16,756 nt of DNA from positions 1-16,756 of the forward strand of contig JAIENF010000629.1 of assembly GCA_019751575.1 (NCBI GenBank), written 5' to 3'. The DNA comes from Burkholderiales bacterium. GTDB taxonomy: Bacteria; Pseudomonadota; Gammaproteobacteria; Burkholderiales; CAIKXV01. The notes beneath the pieces were generated by a model that saw only the letters and a list, made by a program, of their open reading frames with translations, did not search any database and was not told where the DNA came from. The translations under genes and the position numbers were made by a program. Shown one piece after another: positions 1 to 7,416 of this stretch (its first letter is position 1; the number at the start of each line of letters is the position of its first letter).

Positions 1-212
1 TGGCGCCCGCGAAGACGCCGGTGGCCATCGTCAATCGGCTCAACGACGAGCTGCGCAAGGGCATGGCCTCGGACGAGGCCACCAGCGTGATCATCGCCAA
101 TGGCGCGGTGCCGGAACTGCAGATGCTGCCGGAGCAGTTCAACGCACTGTTGACCTCGGAGATCGCAGCCTGGCGGAAGATCGTCCAGGAGCGCAACATC
201 AAGGCGGACTGA
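1..212 (+). CDS. Bug/TctC-family solute-binding receptor, C-terminal fragment
   Basis: The reading frame is open from the left edge (first full codon at base 3) to a TGA at 210-212, giving the last 69 residues of a protein that starts outside the window. It begins APAKTPVAIVNRLNDEL and ends in an EIAAWRKIVQERNIKAD tail. This is the usual C-terminal lobe of periplasmic tripartite-tricarboxylate (Bug/TctC) receptors: a 'P..(I/V)V..LN.E' helix and then a 'W.K(I/V)...NIK' last helix, as in the other receptors here. Such proteins bind carboxylates in the periplasm; the ligand cannot be read from this part. Its 3' end overlaps by 14 bases the 3' end of the convergent Bug-like gene that stops at 199. 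The family is secure; the start and signal peptide are not visible. Confidence 0.88.
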   Translation, partial: APAKTPVAIVNRLNDELRKGMASDEATSVIIANGAVPELQMLPEQFNALLTSEIAAWRKIVQERNIKAD

Positions 213-1134
213 CCAGGCCGAGTGCCTGCAGCATGTCGCGGGTGAAGGTGCGTTCGTCGTCCAGGAACGACTGCAGCGTCGCGCCGGTGATGAAGTGGTC
301 CGTCCAGTCGTGGGCGGCCAGTTCGTCCTGCCACCGGGCGTTCGCCACGGCAGCGCCGAGGACCTGCGTCCAGTAGGCGAGGTGCTCGGCGCCGATGCCC
401 GGTGCGCCCAGCACGCCGCGCCACTGCCCGATGACGCAGGGCACGGACGACTCGGTCCAGGTCGGCGCGCCGGCGAACACGCCCGACAGGCGGGTGGGCG
501 AGGACACCACCAGCGTGCGCACGGTGCCGGCCTCGAGCGCCTTGCGCGCGCTGACCGCGGAGATCACGCCGAGCTGCGCGTTTCCTGCCACCACGTCGTC
601 CACCGCATAGGGCGCAGACTCGAACACGCGCAGGTCGAGCCTGCGGGGATCGGCGCCCACGTGCGTGAGCAGCTGGCCCATCGCGATATGGCTGGTGCTG
701 CCGATGGCGGTCGCCAGCGAAACCCTGAGCGCACCGGGGTCGGCCGCGAGCCTCGCGAGCAGCGCGTTCGCGTCGCGGATGGGTGAGTCGGCCGGCACGA
801 TGAAGGCCAGGTACTCGGTGAACAGGTTCGCCACCGGCGTCAGCGCCGCGTGATCGAAATCGCTGGTGCCGAGGATGCGGTTGCTGAGCAGCGGCGGCGC
901 GCTGATCGACAGCACATGCGGATCGCCCGCGCGTGCGCGCAACGCTTCCCAGGCATGGCCACCGCCCTTGCCCGGGAGGTTGGTGAGCTTCATCGGCACG
1001 TCGACGAGCTTCGCCGATTCGAGGATGCGCACCAGGGTGCGCGCGGGGCGATCCTGGCCACCGCCGGGCGGCGTGCCGACGATGAATTCGATCTCGCGGG
1101 TGGGGCGCCAGGCGGGCAGGTCCGTTGATGTCAT
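199..1134 (-). CDS. Bug/TctC-like solute-binding protein without signal peptide
   Basis: This 311-residue protein has the Bug fold signatures: EIEFIVGTPPGGGQDRPAR (residues 14-32, with the ligand-loop Asp near 28), NLPGKGGG (51-58) and a C-terminal helix with a W and acidic residues. The start at 1134 follows a strong GGAGGAG six bases upstream; an in-frame ATG at 1161 adds only an Arg/Trp-rich stretch. The N-terminus MTSTDLPAWRPTREIEF begins about where mature family members begin and has no hydrophobic export segment, so the protein is predicted to be cytoplasmic. That is odd for a periplasmic receptor family. It is divergent from the alpha-hydroxy-acid oxidase at 1245, with 110 bases between them, so the two may share regulation. 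It could be a cytosolic carboxylate binder or sensor, or a decayed receptor. Family assignment is good; function is unknown. Confidence 0.85.
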   Translation of the reverse strand: MTSTDLPAWRPTREIEFIVGTPPGGGQDRPARTLVRILESAKLVDVPMKLTNLPGKGGGHAWEALRARAGDPHVLSISAPPLLSNRILGTSDFDHAALTPVANLFTEYLAFIVPADSPIRDANALLARLAADPGALRVSLATAIGSTSHIAMGQLLTHVGADPRRLDLRVFESAPYAVDDVVAGNAQLGVISAVSARKALEAGTVRTLVVSSPTRLSGVFAGAPTWTESSVPCVIGQWRGVLGAPGIGAEHLAYWTQVLGAAVANARWQDELAAHDWTDHFITGATLQSFLDDERTFTRDMLQALGLVSPP

Positions 1135-1244
1135 CAAGCTCCTCCATCGCCACCTTACCATCCGCCTCCTGCAGGCGTCGCCGGTCTGGCGCGAGTGGAC
1201 ATGAAGCACGACAATCGACCCGCACCCCTCGGGCCTCCAGCCAC

Positions 1245-2435
1245 ATGCGCGACAACGATCTCTTCCGCCGCTTTCCCAACATTCCGAAGATGCGCGGCGC
1301 GGCCCGCCGGCGCCTGCCCCGCTTCGCCTTCGAATACCTCGACGGTGGCGCCGGCACGGACACCGGCATCGAGCGCAACTGGCGTGCGCTGGATGCGGTC
1401 GAGATCGTCCCGCGCTATGGCGTGTGCACCGCGCTGCCGCCGGTGGAAACCGCACTGTTCGGTCGTCGCTATGCAGGCCCGGTCGGTGTGGCCCCGATGG
1501 GCAGCCCGTCGATCTGCTTCCCGGGGGCGGATCGCATGCTCGCCGCCGCCGCGCAGGCCGCGCGCTTGCCGTACACGCTGAGTGCCGTTGGAGGCATGAC
1601 GATCGAGGAGGCTGCCGCGGTCGCGCCGGACGTGTTCTGGTTCCAGTTGCCCCGGCTGTCGCTCGATGGCCACCGGATCGGCCTGGACATGGCAAGGCGC
1701 GCGCAGGCGGCTGGCGCGCATGCGCTGATCCTCACCATGGACACGCCCGTGCGCACCACGCGGCCGCGTGAGGTGCACAGCGGCGTGACCACGCCGTTCC
1801 GTGTCGACCTGCGCATGATGGCCGGCATCCTCGGTGCGCCGTCATGGCTGCTGGCGATGCGCAGGCATGGCGTGCCGCGCTTCGCCAGCTTCCGCCCGTA
1901 CGCGCCGAACGCGGGCCTGGCCGAGATGGCCGAGTTCGTGCGCCGGCAGTCGCCCGGTGCGTTCAGCTGGGACGAGGTGGCGCTGTTCCGCGACCACTGG
2001 AAGGGGCCGCTGCTGGTGAAGGGCATCCTGCATCCGGGCGACGCGGAGCGGGCGCTGGCGATCGGTTGCGACGGTCTCGTGGTGTCGAACCACGGCGGCC
2101 GGCAGGTCGATGCGCTGCCGCCGCCGATCGACATGCTGCCGGCGATCGTTCGCACGGTCGGTGGACGCGCGACGGTGCTGATGGATTCCGGCGTGCGCAG
2201 CGGCACCGACATCGTGCGCGCCGTGGCGCTCGGGGCCGACGCGGTGCTGATGGGCAAGTGCTTCCTGTGGAGCATCGGCGCGATCGGCGCGCGCGGGCCG
2301 CTGCATGCGATGGACCTTCTGCTGGACGAAACGCGGGCGTCGCTGGGGCAGATCGGGGCCTTGACGCTGGGCGAGGCGAGGAACGCGGAGGTCCGGCATG
2401 CCGGGGCATCCACTGGCCTGGCTCTTGCTTCCTGA
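1245..2435 (+). CDS. FMN-dependent alpha-hydroxy-acid oxidase/dehydrogenase (LldD/glycolate-oxidase family)
   Basis: This 396-residue protein has the full-length TIM barrel of the L-lactate dehydrogenase / glycolate oxidase family, which oxidises 2-hydroxy acids to 2-keto acids with FMN. Visible motifs are YLDGGAG (31-37, active-site Tyr), GPVGVAPMG (FMN contact), LLVKG with Lys259, the catalytic SNHGGRQ with His283 and Arg286, and the FMN phosphate site DSGVRSGTDIVRA...GADAVLMGK. The segment TMDTPVRTTRPREVHSG replaces the usual G.R..D pattern, pointing to a subgroup other than classical LldD. The ATG at 1245 was chosen because the protein then begins in the normal family position; the frame is open back to 1125, but that extension is low-complexity. 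No clear Shine-Dalgarno is seen. Two Bug receptors follow on the same strand, suggesting an imported hydroxy acid as substrate. The exact substrate is not determinable. Confidence 0.93.
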   Translation: MRDNDLFRRFPNIPKMRGAARRRLPRFAFEYLDGGAGTDTGIERNWRALDAVEIVPRYGVCTALPPVETALFGRRYAGPVGVAPMGSPSICFPGADRMLAAAAQAARLPYTLSAVGGMTIEEAAAVAPDVFWFQLPRLSLDGHRIGLDMARRAQAAGAHALILTMDTPVRTTRPREVHSGVTTPFRVDLRMMAGILGAPSWLLAMRRHGVPRFASFRPYAPNAGLAEMAEFVRRQSPGAFSWDEVALFRDHWKGPLLVKGILHPGDAERALAIGCDGLVVSNHGGRQVDALPPPIDMLPAIVRTVGGRATVLMDSGVRSGTDIVRAVALGADAVLMGKCFLWSIGAIGARGPLHAMDLLLDETRASLGQIGALTLGEARNAEVRHAGASTGLALAS

Positions 2436-2442
2436 CACCCGT

Positions 2443-2448
2443 TAGACT
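2443..2448 (+). promoter_or_regulatory. possible -10 element (TAGACT)
   Basis: TAGACT lies 33 bases before the ATG of the Bug receptor at 2482, in the 46-base gap after the oxidase gene. No convincing -35 is found 16-18 bases upstream, so the receptor pair may simply be read through from the oxidase gene. Confidence 0.25.
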
Positions 2449-2481
2449 CGGCCATCCTTTTCCCTCCACGCACTGCCCCTC

Positions 2482-3474
2482 ATGACCACGCTCCCGACCG
2501 TCCCCACCGCCGTAAGCACCTTCGCCGCACGCACCTTCGCCGCCGCTGCCGCCGCCTGCATGCTGGCATCCCCCGTACTCGCCCAGAACTGGCCCGAGAA
2601 GCCGATGCGCATCATCGTGCCCTGGGCACCCGGCGGCAGCACCGACATCGTCGGGCGCATGCTCGCGTCCGACCTCTCCAAGCGCTTCGGCCAGAACGTG
2701 GTGATCGAGAACCGCGCCGGTGCCGGTTCGATCGTCGGCCTCGAGTTCGCCTCGGCCGCGGCGCCGGACGGCTACACCTGGATGCTCACCTCGACCGGCT
2801 ACGGCTTCATCATCCAGAAGGCGAAGGTCGACCTGGTCAACAGCTTCGCGCCGGTGGCGATGATCGGCACCAGCGACAGCGCACTCGTCGTGCATCCGAG
2901 CTTTCCGGCGAACAACGTGAAAGAGCTGATCGCCATCGCGCGCAAGCGCCCGAACGAGATCAACTTCGCGTCCTCGGGCATCGGCGGCTTCCCGCACCTG
3001 AACACCGAGCTGTTCATGCTGCTGTCGAAGACGCGCATGACGCACGTGCCGTTCAAGGGCGGTGGCCCGGCGCTCGCCGACAACGTTGCCGGCAACTCGC
3101 AGCTGCAGATCGGCTCGCTTCCCGGCGCGCTGCCGTTCATCAAGAGCGGGCGGCTGCGGCTGATCGCGATGGGCGGGCCGAAGCGCAATGCGGCCTTTCC
3201 CGACGTGCCCACCATCAACGAGTCCGGCCTGCCGGGCTACGAGTCGCAGATCTGGTTCGGCCTGTTCGCGCCGCGCGCGACGCCGGCGAACATCATCGGG
3301 CAGATGCATGGCGCGATCAACGCGGTGCTCGAGACGCCCGACATGGTGCGCCGGCTCGACGAGCAGGGCGTGATGATTTCGCGTCGCACCACCGCAGAGT
3401 TCGCGAAGCTGATGGAGATCGAGACCGCGAAGTGGGCGAAGGTGATCAAGGCGGCGAACGTCACCGGCGAGTGA
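2482..3474 (+). CDS. Bug/TctC-family periplasmic solute-binding receptor
   Basis: This is a 330-residue exported receptor. An Ala-rich hydrophobic segment (residues 14-34) ends in ASPVLA before QNWPEK, a good signal-peptidase I site, so the mature protein should be periplasmic. Family motifs are RIIVPWAPGGSTDIVGR (ligand loop with Asp55), ENRAGAGSIVG, PDGYTW, THVPFKGGGPA and the C-terminal AKWAKVIKAANV. Bug receptors bind carboxylates for TctAB-type carriers, or act as sensors when orphan. No TctA or TctB lies nearby. It is 46 bases after the hydroxy-acid oxidase and 39 bases before another Bug gene on the same strand, so the three probably form a transcription unit. The ligand is unknown; a 2-hydroxy acid is a reasonable guess from the neighbour only. 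Confidence 0.93.
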   Translation: MTTLPTVPTAVSTFAARTFAAAAAACMLASPVLAQNWPEKPMRIIVPWAPGGSTDIVGRMLASDLSKRFGQNVVIENRAGAGSIVGLEFASAAAPDGYTWMLTSTGYGFIIQKAKVDLVNSFAPVAMIGTSDSALVVHPSFPANNVKELIAIARKRPNEINFASSGIGGFPHLNTELFMLLSKTRMTHVPFKGGGPALADNVAGNSQLQIGSLPGALPFIKSGRLRLIAMGGPKRNAAFPDVPTINESGLPGYESQIWFGLFAPRATPANIIGQMHGAINAVLETPDMVRRLDEQGVMISRRTTAEFAKLMEIETAKWAKVIKAANVTGE

Positions 3475-3513
3475 GCGGAGCCGAATGAACGCAGCAGACC
3501 CGGAGGGCTGAGC

Positions 3514-4503
3514 ATGACCGTGAATGCGCGCAGTGCAGCGCTGTGCCTGTCGATCCTCGCAGTCGCGCCCTGGGTGGGCGGCCTCGCGCACGCGCAGGAG
3601 GCCTGGCCTTCGCGGCCGATCACGATGATCGTGCCGTTCCCGCCGGGTGGCGCGGGCGACATCGTGGCGCGGCCGCTGGCCAGCCAGCTCGAGCGCCTGT
3701 TCAAGCAGCCGGTCATCGTCACCAACCGTCCCGGCGCGGCCGGTGCGATCGGCACGGCTGCCGCTGCGGCATCGAAGCCCGACGGCTACACGCTGCTGGT
3801 GACGATCTCCTCGTTCAGCACGGTGCCCGAGGTCGATGCCCTGTTCAAGCGGCCGCAGGCCTTCACTCGAGAGCAGTTCATCCCGATCGCCCGCCTGACG
3901 GCCGATCCGCCGCTGCTGGTGGCCAACCCGGCGGCGCAGTGGCGATCGGTGAAGGAGCTGGTCGCCGCTGCCCGCAAGCGGCCGGGCGAGATGTTCTATG
4001 CGCACTCGGGCCTCTATGCCCCGCAGCACACCGCGATGGAGATCTTCGCCACCGCGGCCGGCATCCGGTTGCAGGACGTTCCGTACGTCGGCGGTGCGCC
4101 TGCGATGGCCGCGGTGCTCGGCGGCCACGCCACCATGCTGGCCGCTTCGCCGGCGCTGTCGTCACCGCACGTGAAGGCGGGCAAGGTGCGCGTCTATGCC
4201 ACCTGGGGTGCCGAACGCAATGCGCTCTACCCGGATGTGCCGACGCTGATCGAACTGGGCTACAAGGCCGAGTTCTACAACTGGACGGGTGTGTTCGCCG
4301 TGCGCGGCACGCCGGAGTCGATCGTGCGCCCGCTGCGCGATGCGGTCCGGCAGGTGGTCACCGGCGAGGACTACCGGTCGGCGATGTCGCGGGTACTGAC
4401 ACCGGTGGCCTTCCAGGATGCCCCCGACTTCCAGAAGTTCCTCGAAGTGGATGGCCGGCGGGTGAGCGAGGCGATCCGCACGATGCGCAAGCCGGCGGAG
4501 TAG
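3514..4503 (+). CDS. Bug/TctC-family periplasmic solute-binding receptor
   Basis: This 329-residue protein starts at an ATG preceded by GGAGG about nine bases upstream. The signal peptide runs over residues 1-27 with cleavage after GGLAHA, before QEAWPSRP. Family motifs are ITMIVPFPPGGAGDIVARP (Asp49 in the ligand loop), TNRPGAAGAIGTAAAA, KPDGYTLL, QDVPYVGGAPAMAAVLGGH and YPDVPTLIELGY. It is a tandem neighbour of the receptor at 2482 but clearly divergent from it in the ligand loop (FPPGGAGD against WAPGGSTD), so the two probably have different ligands rather than being a recent duplication. It ends 13 bases from the convergent methyltransferase gene. Confidence 0.93.
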   Translation: MTVNARSAALCLSILAVAPWVGGLAHAQEAWPSRPITMIVPFPPGGAGDIVARPLASQLERLFKQPVIVTNRPGAAGAIGTAAAAASKPDGYTLLVTISSFSTVPEVDALFKRPQAFTREQFIPIARLTADPPLLVANPAAQWRSVKELVAAARKRPGEMFYAHSGLYAPQHTAMEIFATAAGIRLQDVPYVGGAPAMAAVLGGHATMLAASPALSSPHVKAGKVRVYATWGAERNALYPDVPTLIELGYKAEFYNWTGVFAVRGTPESIVRPLRDAVRQVVTGEDYRSAMSRVLTPVAFQDAPDFQKFLEVDGRRVSEAIRTMRKPAE

Positions 4504-4516
4504 GGGCCGCGGAACG

Positions 4517-5035
4517 TCAGCGCCGGGCGGCCACGCGCTGCACCATCGATGGCTTCGGGCTGCTGACTTCTCCCTCTTCGAACGCCAGCACCGTCAGCCC
4601 GGGGAATGCGTCGCGCAGTTCGCCCGGCTGCAGCAGGAACTCGGGGTTCGTCGGCCGGCCGAAGCGTTCGTTGCCGGCCATGAACGTCTCGTAGATCAAC
4701 AGCCCGCCCGCGTCCAGCGCCGCCGCGATCCGCGGGAACAGCGGGCGGTGCAGGTAGTTGGCGACCACGATCGCGGCGAAGCGGCGTTCGCCCAGGGGCC
4801 ACGGGCTGCCGTCCTCGAGGTCGGCCTGGATGAATTCGACGCCGGCCAGTGCACCGAGGTCGTCCGGGCCACCCGCGTCGAGCCGCTGGCGGTCCACCGC
4901 GACCACCGGCAGGCCGCGCGTGGCGAACCAGCGGGCGTGGCGTCCGCTGCCGCAGGCGAGGTCGAGCACCGGGCCGGTGGCGACCTGGGCGCCCCAGCGG
5001 GTGACCCAGGGGGAGGGAGGAAGGGGCGTTGTCAT
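4517..5035 (-). CDS. class I SAM-dependent methyltransferase (small)
   Basis: This 172-residue protein has the Rossmann SAM-binding core: motif I GPVLDLACGSGRHARWF (21-37), the motif II acidic end VVAVDRQ (44-50), motif III FIQADLEDGSPWPL, FAAIVVANYLHRPLFPRI (motif IV region) and GGLLIYETFMAGNERFGRP. The pattern, including the ETF.GNE segment, matches short stand-alone methyltransferases distantly like TehB; the substrate is unknown. The ATG at 5035 was chosen because motif I then lies about 20 residues in; the frame is open to an ATG at 5098, but that extension is basic and low-complexity. The Shine-Dalgarno is weak. The gene is convergent with the Bug receptor ending at 4503 and divergent from the enoyl-CoA hydratase at 5183. 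Confidence 0.87.
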   Translation of the reverse strand: MTTPLPPSPWVTRWGAQVATGPVLDLACGSGRHARWFATRGLPVVAVDRQRLDAGGPDDLGALAGVEFIQADLEDGSPWPLGERRFAAIVVANYLHRPLFPRIAAALDAGGLLIYETFMAGNERFGRPTNPEFLLQPGELRDAFPGLTVLAFEEGEVSSPKPSMVQRVAARR

Positions 5036-5182
5036 GTCGCCATTCTCTCGCGCCCTGCGCCCGCGCGCGAGGGAGGCCGAGTGCGTCGATGGCGGCATGG
5101 GTGGCTGCCTGATCTGCTAACGTCCGGATCGCAAAGACATCCACCCATCGAGCAGCCTGCGTTTTCTACCCGAGGAGCAGCG

Positions 5183-5971
5183 ATGCCCACGCAAAGCACA
5201 CTGACCACCGACGTGAAACGCGTCACCATCGAGGACGGCGTGGCGCTGGTGACGCTCACCCGCCCGCACGTGATGAACGCGGTCAACCTGCAGTTGCGCG
5301 CCGAGATCATCGAGTTCGCGCATGCGCTCGATTCGGATCCTTCGGTCAGCGTCGTGGTGATCACCGGCGAGGGCGAGAAGGCGTTCTGTGCCGGCGCCGA
5401 CCTGAAGGAGCGCGGCACGCGAAGCGTCGCCGAACTGTACGAGGAGCGCCGGTTCTTCCGGAGCCGCTGGGTGAGCTCGGTGGCGTCGATGGCCAAGCCG
5501 ACCATCGCGGCGATCAACGGCTACTGCCTCGGCGGCGGCTTCGAGCTGGCCCTGCAATGCGACCTGCGCATCGCGTCCGACAACGCAACCTTCGCCTTGC
5601 CGGAAGTCGGGCTGGGCTTCCTGCCCGGTGCCGGTGGCACGCAGCGGCTGCCGCGTGCGGTTGGCCTGCAGAAGGCGAAGGAGCTTATCTTCACCGGCCG
5701 CCGCTTCGATGCCCACGAGGCCGAACGCCTGGGCGTCGTCCTGCGCGTGGTGCCGCAGGCGGAACTGATGACGGCTGCGATGGAACTGGCGCGTTCCATC
5801 GCACGCCAGCCCCGCATGTCGCTGATCCAGGCCAAGATCGCGCTCAATGCATCACAGGAGACGATGCTGTCGGGCGGACTGCAGGCGGAGAACGAGGCGT
5901 GGCTGCCCTGCCTGCTGTCCGATGCGTGGAAGGGCCAGGTGGCGAAGTTCGGGGGGGAGCGGGACGGCTGA
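5183..5971 (+). CDS. enoyl-CoA hydratase/isomerase (crotonase family)
   Basis: This 262-residue protein starts at an ATG after a clear GAGGAG seven bases upstream. It is a canonical crotonase: FCAGADLKE (68-76, first oxyanion-hole strand), AAINGYCLGGGFELALQCDLRIA with Glu121, and FALPEVGLGFLPGAGGTQRLPR with Glu141. Both catalytic glutamates of true hydratases (Glu144 and Glu164 in the mitochondrial enzyme) are present at the same spacing of 20, so it should hydrate 2-enoyl-CoA to 3-hydroxyacyl-CoA rather than act only as an isomerase. It is cytoplasmic, in fatty-acid or aromatic-acid beta-oxidation. It stands alone, divergent from the methyltransferase, with no acyl-CoA partner genes in the window; chain-length specificity cannot be read. 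Confidence 0.93.
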   Translation: MPTQSTLTTDVKRVTIEDGVALVTLTRPHVMNAVNLQLRAEIIEFAHALDSDPSVSVVVITGEGEKAFCAGADLKERGTRSVAELYEERRFFRSRWVSSVASMAKPTIAAINGYCLGGGFELALQCDLRIASDNATFALPEVGLGFLPGAGGTQRLPRAVGLQKAKELIFTGRRFDAHEAERLGVVLRVVPQAELMTAAMELARSIARQPRMSLIQAKIALNASQETMLSGGLQAENEAWLPCLLSDAWKGQVAKFGGERDG

Positions 5972-5984
5972 TCCCGCCAGCGCC

Positions 5985-6236
5985 TTACCCTTGTTGCGCG
6001 CTGCGCTGCCGTTGTGCGCGCACGCGCTTGTAGATCATCGTGTACAGCCCGGTGAACATCAGGATCGGCCAGAGGAAGATGGTGATCGCCACCCACATGG
6101 TGCGGCCGTCCATCGGGCCCCGTTCGCCGTTGCTGCTGCGAGAGACGGTGCCTTCGCTGAACAGATGGCGGACCGGGTAGGTGGCCAGGCCGAACAGCGC
6201 ACCGAAGACGAGGAACGAGACGATCATGCTATTCAT
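5985..6236 (-). CDS. small two-helix membrane protein, unknown function
   Basis: This 83-residue protein has an ATG at 6236 with GGGAG about nine bases upstream. Residues 4-20 form a hydrophobic helix (MIVSFLVFGALFGLATY). A polar loop with SEGTVSRSSNGERGPMDGR follows, then a second helix at about 47-69 (MWVAITIFLWPILMFTGLYTMIY) and a basic tail KRVRAQRQR. The basic end after helix 2 suggests both termini lie in the cytoplasm. I do not recognise the family. It lies 13 bases after the convergent enoyl-CoA hydratase and has its own 158-base upstream region containing a perfect AT-rich dyad at 6310-6330, so it is probably separately regulated. Confidence 0.72.
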   Translation of the reverse strand: MNSMIVSFLVFGALFGLATYPVRHLFSEGTVSRSSNGERGPMDGRTMWVAITIFLWPILMFTGLYTMIYKRVRAQRQRSAQQG

Positions 6237-6309
6237 GGTGAGACTCCCGTGGTCAGCACGCGCAGGCGGTCAGCGTGCGAAACCGGAGTCTGACACGTAA
6301 GATGGACAA

Positions 6310-6330
6310 TTGCATATGTCACGTATGCAT
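6310..6330. promoter_or_regulatory. perfect 7+7 dyad, candidate operator
   Basis: ATGCATA, seven bases, then TATGCAT: perfect 7-base arms in a 21-base AT-rich site, set in GC-rich DNA. It lies 74 bases upstream of the start of the small membrane protein (6236, minus strand) and 65 bases past the stop of the Bug gene (6395). Its size and symmetry fit a dimeric HTH regulator. It is followed by no T-run, so a terminator is less likely. The regulator is not identifiable from the window. Confidence 0.5.
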
Positions 6331-6394
6331 GACGGTCGCGGGGGAGACACCTCCAGGCAGTTTTTTGCAGCGAGGCCGCGCTGCTGCGCTGCGA

Positions 6395-7378
6395 TCACTC
6401 CACCTTGATGTTCGCGGCCGCGACGATCTTGCGGAACTTGTCGATCTCGCTGCGGATGTGCGCATCGAACTGTTCGGGCGAGAGCGGTGCAGGTTCGGCG
6501 CCGAGCGAAGCGAGCCGGGCCTTGATCTCGGGCAGTGCCATCGAACGCACGATCTCCTGGTTGAGCTGGTCGACGATCGGGCGCGGCGTGCGCGCGGTGG
6601 TCAGGATGCCGAACCAGGGATCGAAGACGTAGCCCTTCACGCCCGACTCGCCGATGGTCGGCACGTCGGGCAGCGCGCTCGCGCGCGCGCCGGTGGTGGT
6701 CGCGATCGCCAGCAGCTTGCCGCTGTTGACCATCGGCACCACGTTCAGGATCGGCGACAGGTTGAAGGTGATGGTGCCGGTCATCGCGCCGGTCATCGCT
6801 TCGGGGATGCCCTTGAACGGCACATGCGTGACGTCGATGCCGGCGAGGTTCTTCAGCAGCTCGCCCGCGAGGTGGTTCGCGCTGCCGATGCCCGGCGTCG
6901 AATAGGTGAGGGTGCCGGGCTTGGCCTTCGCCAGCGCGATGATGTCCTTGATCGACTTGATGCCCGAGGCGGGCGAGACGACCAGGATGCTGGGGACGTT
7001 GGCGAAGCGCGTGATGCCGGCGAAGTCCTTCACCGTGTCGTAGGGCAGGTTCTTGTAGAGGGCGGCCGACACGGCATGGCCGGCCGATACCGACAGCAGC
7101 GTGTGCCCGTCCGGCGTCGCCTTGGACACGATCTCGGCCGCGACGATGCCCCCGGCGCTCGGACGGTTGTCGACGATCACCGGCTGGCCCCACGCTTCCG
7201 TCATCCGCTGGCCCGCGATGCGCGGCAGCAGGTCGGCCGTGCTGCCGGCCGAGAAGCCGACCAGGATGCGGATCGGGCGCTTCGGATAGTCGGGGGCGGG
7301 TTGCGCCTGGGCCTGCACCGGCACCATGACCACGGCCGTGGCCGTTGCAATGAACATCGACCACGACCTGCGTTCCAT
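6395..7378 (-). CDS. Bug/TctC-family periplasmic solute-binding receptor
   Basis: This 327-residue receptor has an ATG at 7378 with GGAGGG close upstream; another in-frame ATG at 7408 lies before that site and would lengthen the signal region. The signal peptide is residues 1-25 (hydrophobic FIATATAVVMVPV, cleavage after QAQA). Motifs are RILVGFSAGSTADLLPR (the usual PGG of the ligand loop is SAG here), DNRPSAGGIVAAE, PDGHTLL, THVPFKGIPEAMTGAM, LPDVPTIGESG and the C-terminal DKFRKIVAAANIKVE. The ligand loop differs from all the other receptors in the window, suggesting a different carboxylate or a non-acidic ligand. It lies downstream of a methyltransferase gene but is separated from it by a strong hairpin at 7417-7447, so it may have its own promoter or only partial read-through. 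Confidence 0.92.
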   Translation of the reverse strand: MERRSWSMFIATATAVVMVPVQAQAQPAPDYPKRPIRILVGFSAGSTADLLPRIAGQRMTEAWGQPVIVDNRPSAGGIVAAEIVSKATPDGHTLLSVSAGHAVSAALYKNLPYDTVKDFAGITRFANVPSILVVSPASGIKSIKDIIALAKAKPGTLTYSTPGIGSANHLAGELLKNLAGIDVTHVPFKGIPEAMTGAMTGTITFNLSPILNVVPMVNSGKLLAIATTTGARASALPDVPTIGESGVKGYVFDPWFGILTTARTPRPIVDQLNQEIVRSMALPEIKARLASLGAEPAPLSPEQFDAHIRSEIDKFRKIVAAANIKVE

Positions 7379-7416
7379 GCCTGCCCTCCGTTGGTTGTCC
7401 CGCATCAAGCATAGAC

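Noticed and set aside
1135..1695. N-terminal extension of the Bug-like gene at 199.
   Set aside because: The extension overlaps the divergent oxidase gene, is Arg/Pro/Ser-rich, and the strong GGAGGAG lies just before 1134.
3188..3373. Small plus-strand frame inside the Bug gene at 2482.
   Set aside because: Out of frame within a well-supported gene, with Arg/Ser-rich composition and no ribosome site.
1963..4128. A 721-codon open frame on the minus strand across the oxidase and two Bug genes.
   Set aside because: It is antisense to three well-supported genes, is Arg/His-rich and shows no domain; long shadow frames are normal in GC-rich DNA.
5097..5148. 8-base inverted repeat (ATGGGTGG / CCACCCAT) 36 bases apart before the enoyl-CoA hydratase.
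   Set aside because: Short arms and a long spacer; likely by chance in GC-rich DNA, with no other support for an operator.
6335..6370. Possible terminator: GGAG-ACAC-CTCC followed by six T at 6361-6366.
   Set aside because: The stem is only 4 bases, the T-run is not adjacent, and it is about 370 bases from the nearest plus-strand gene.
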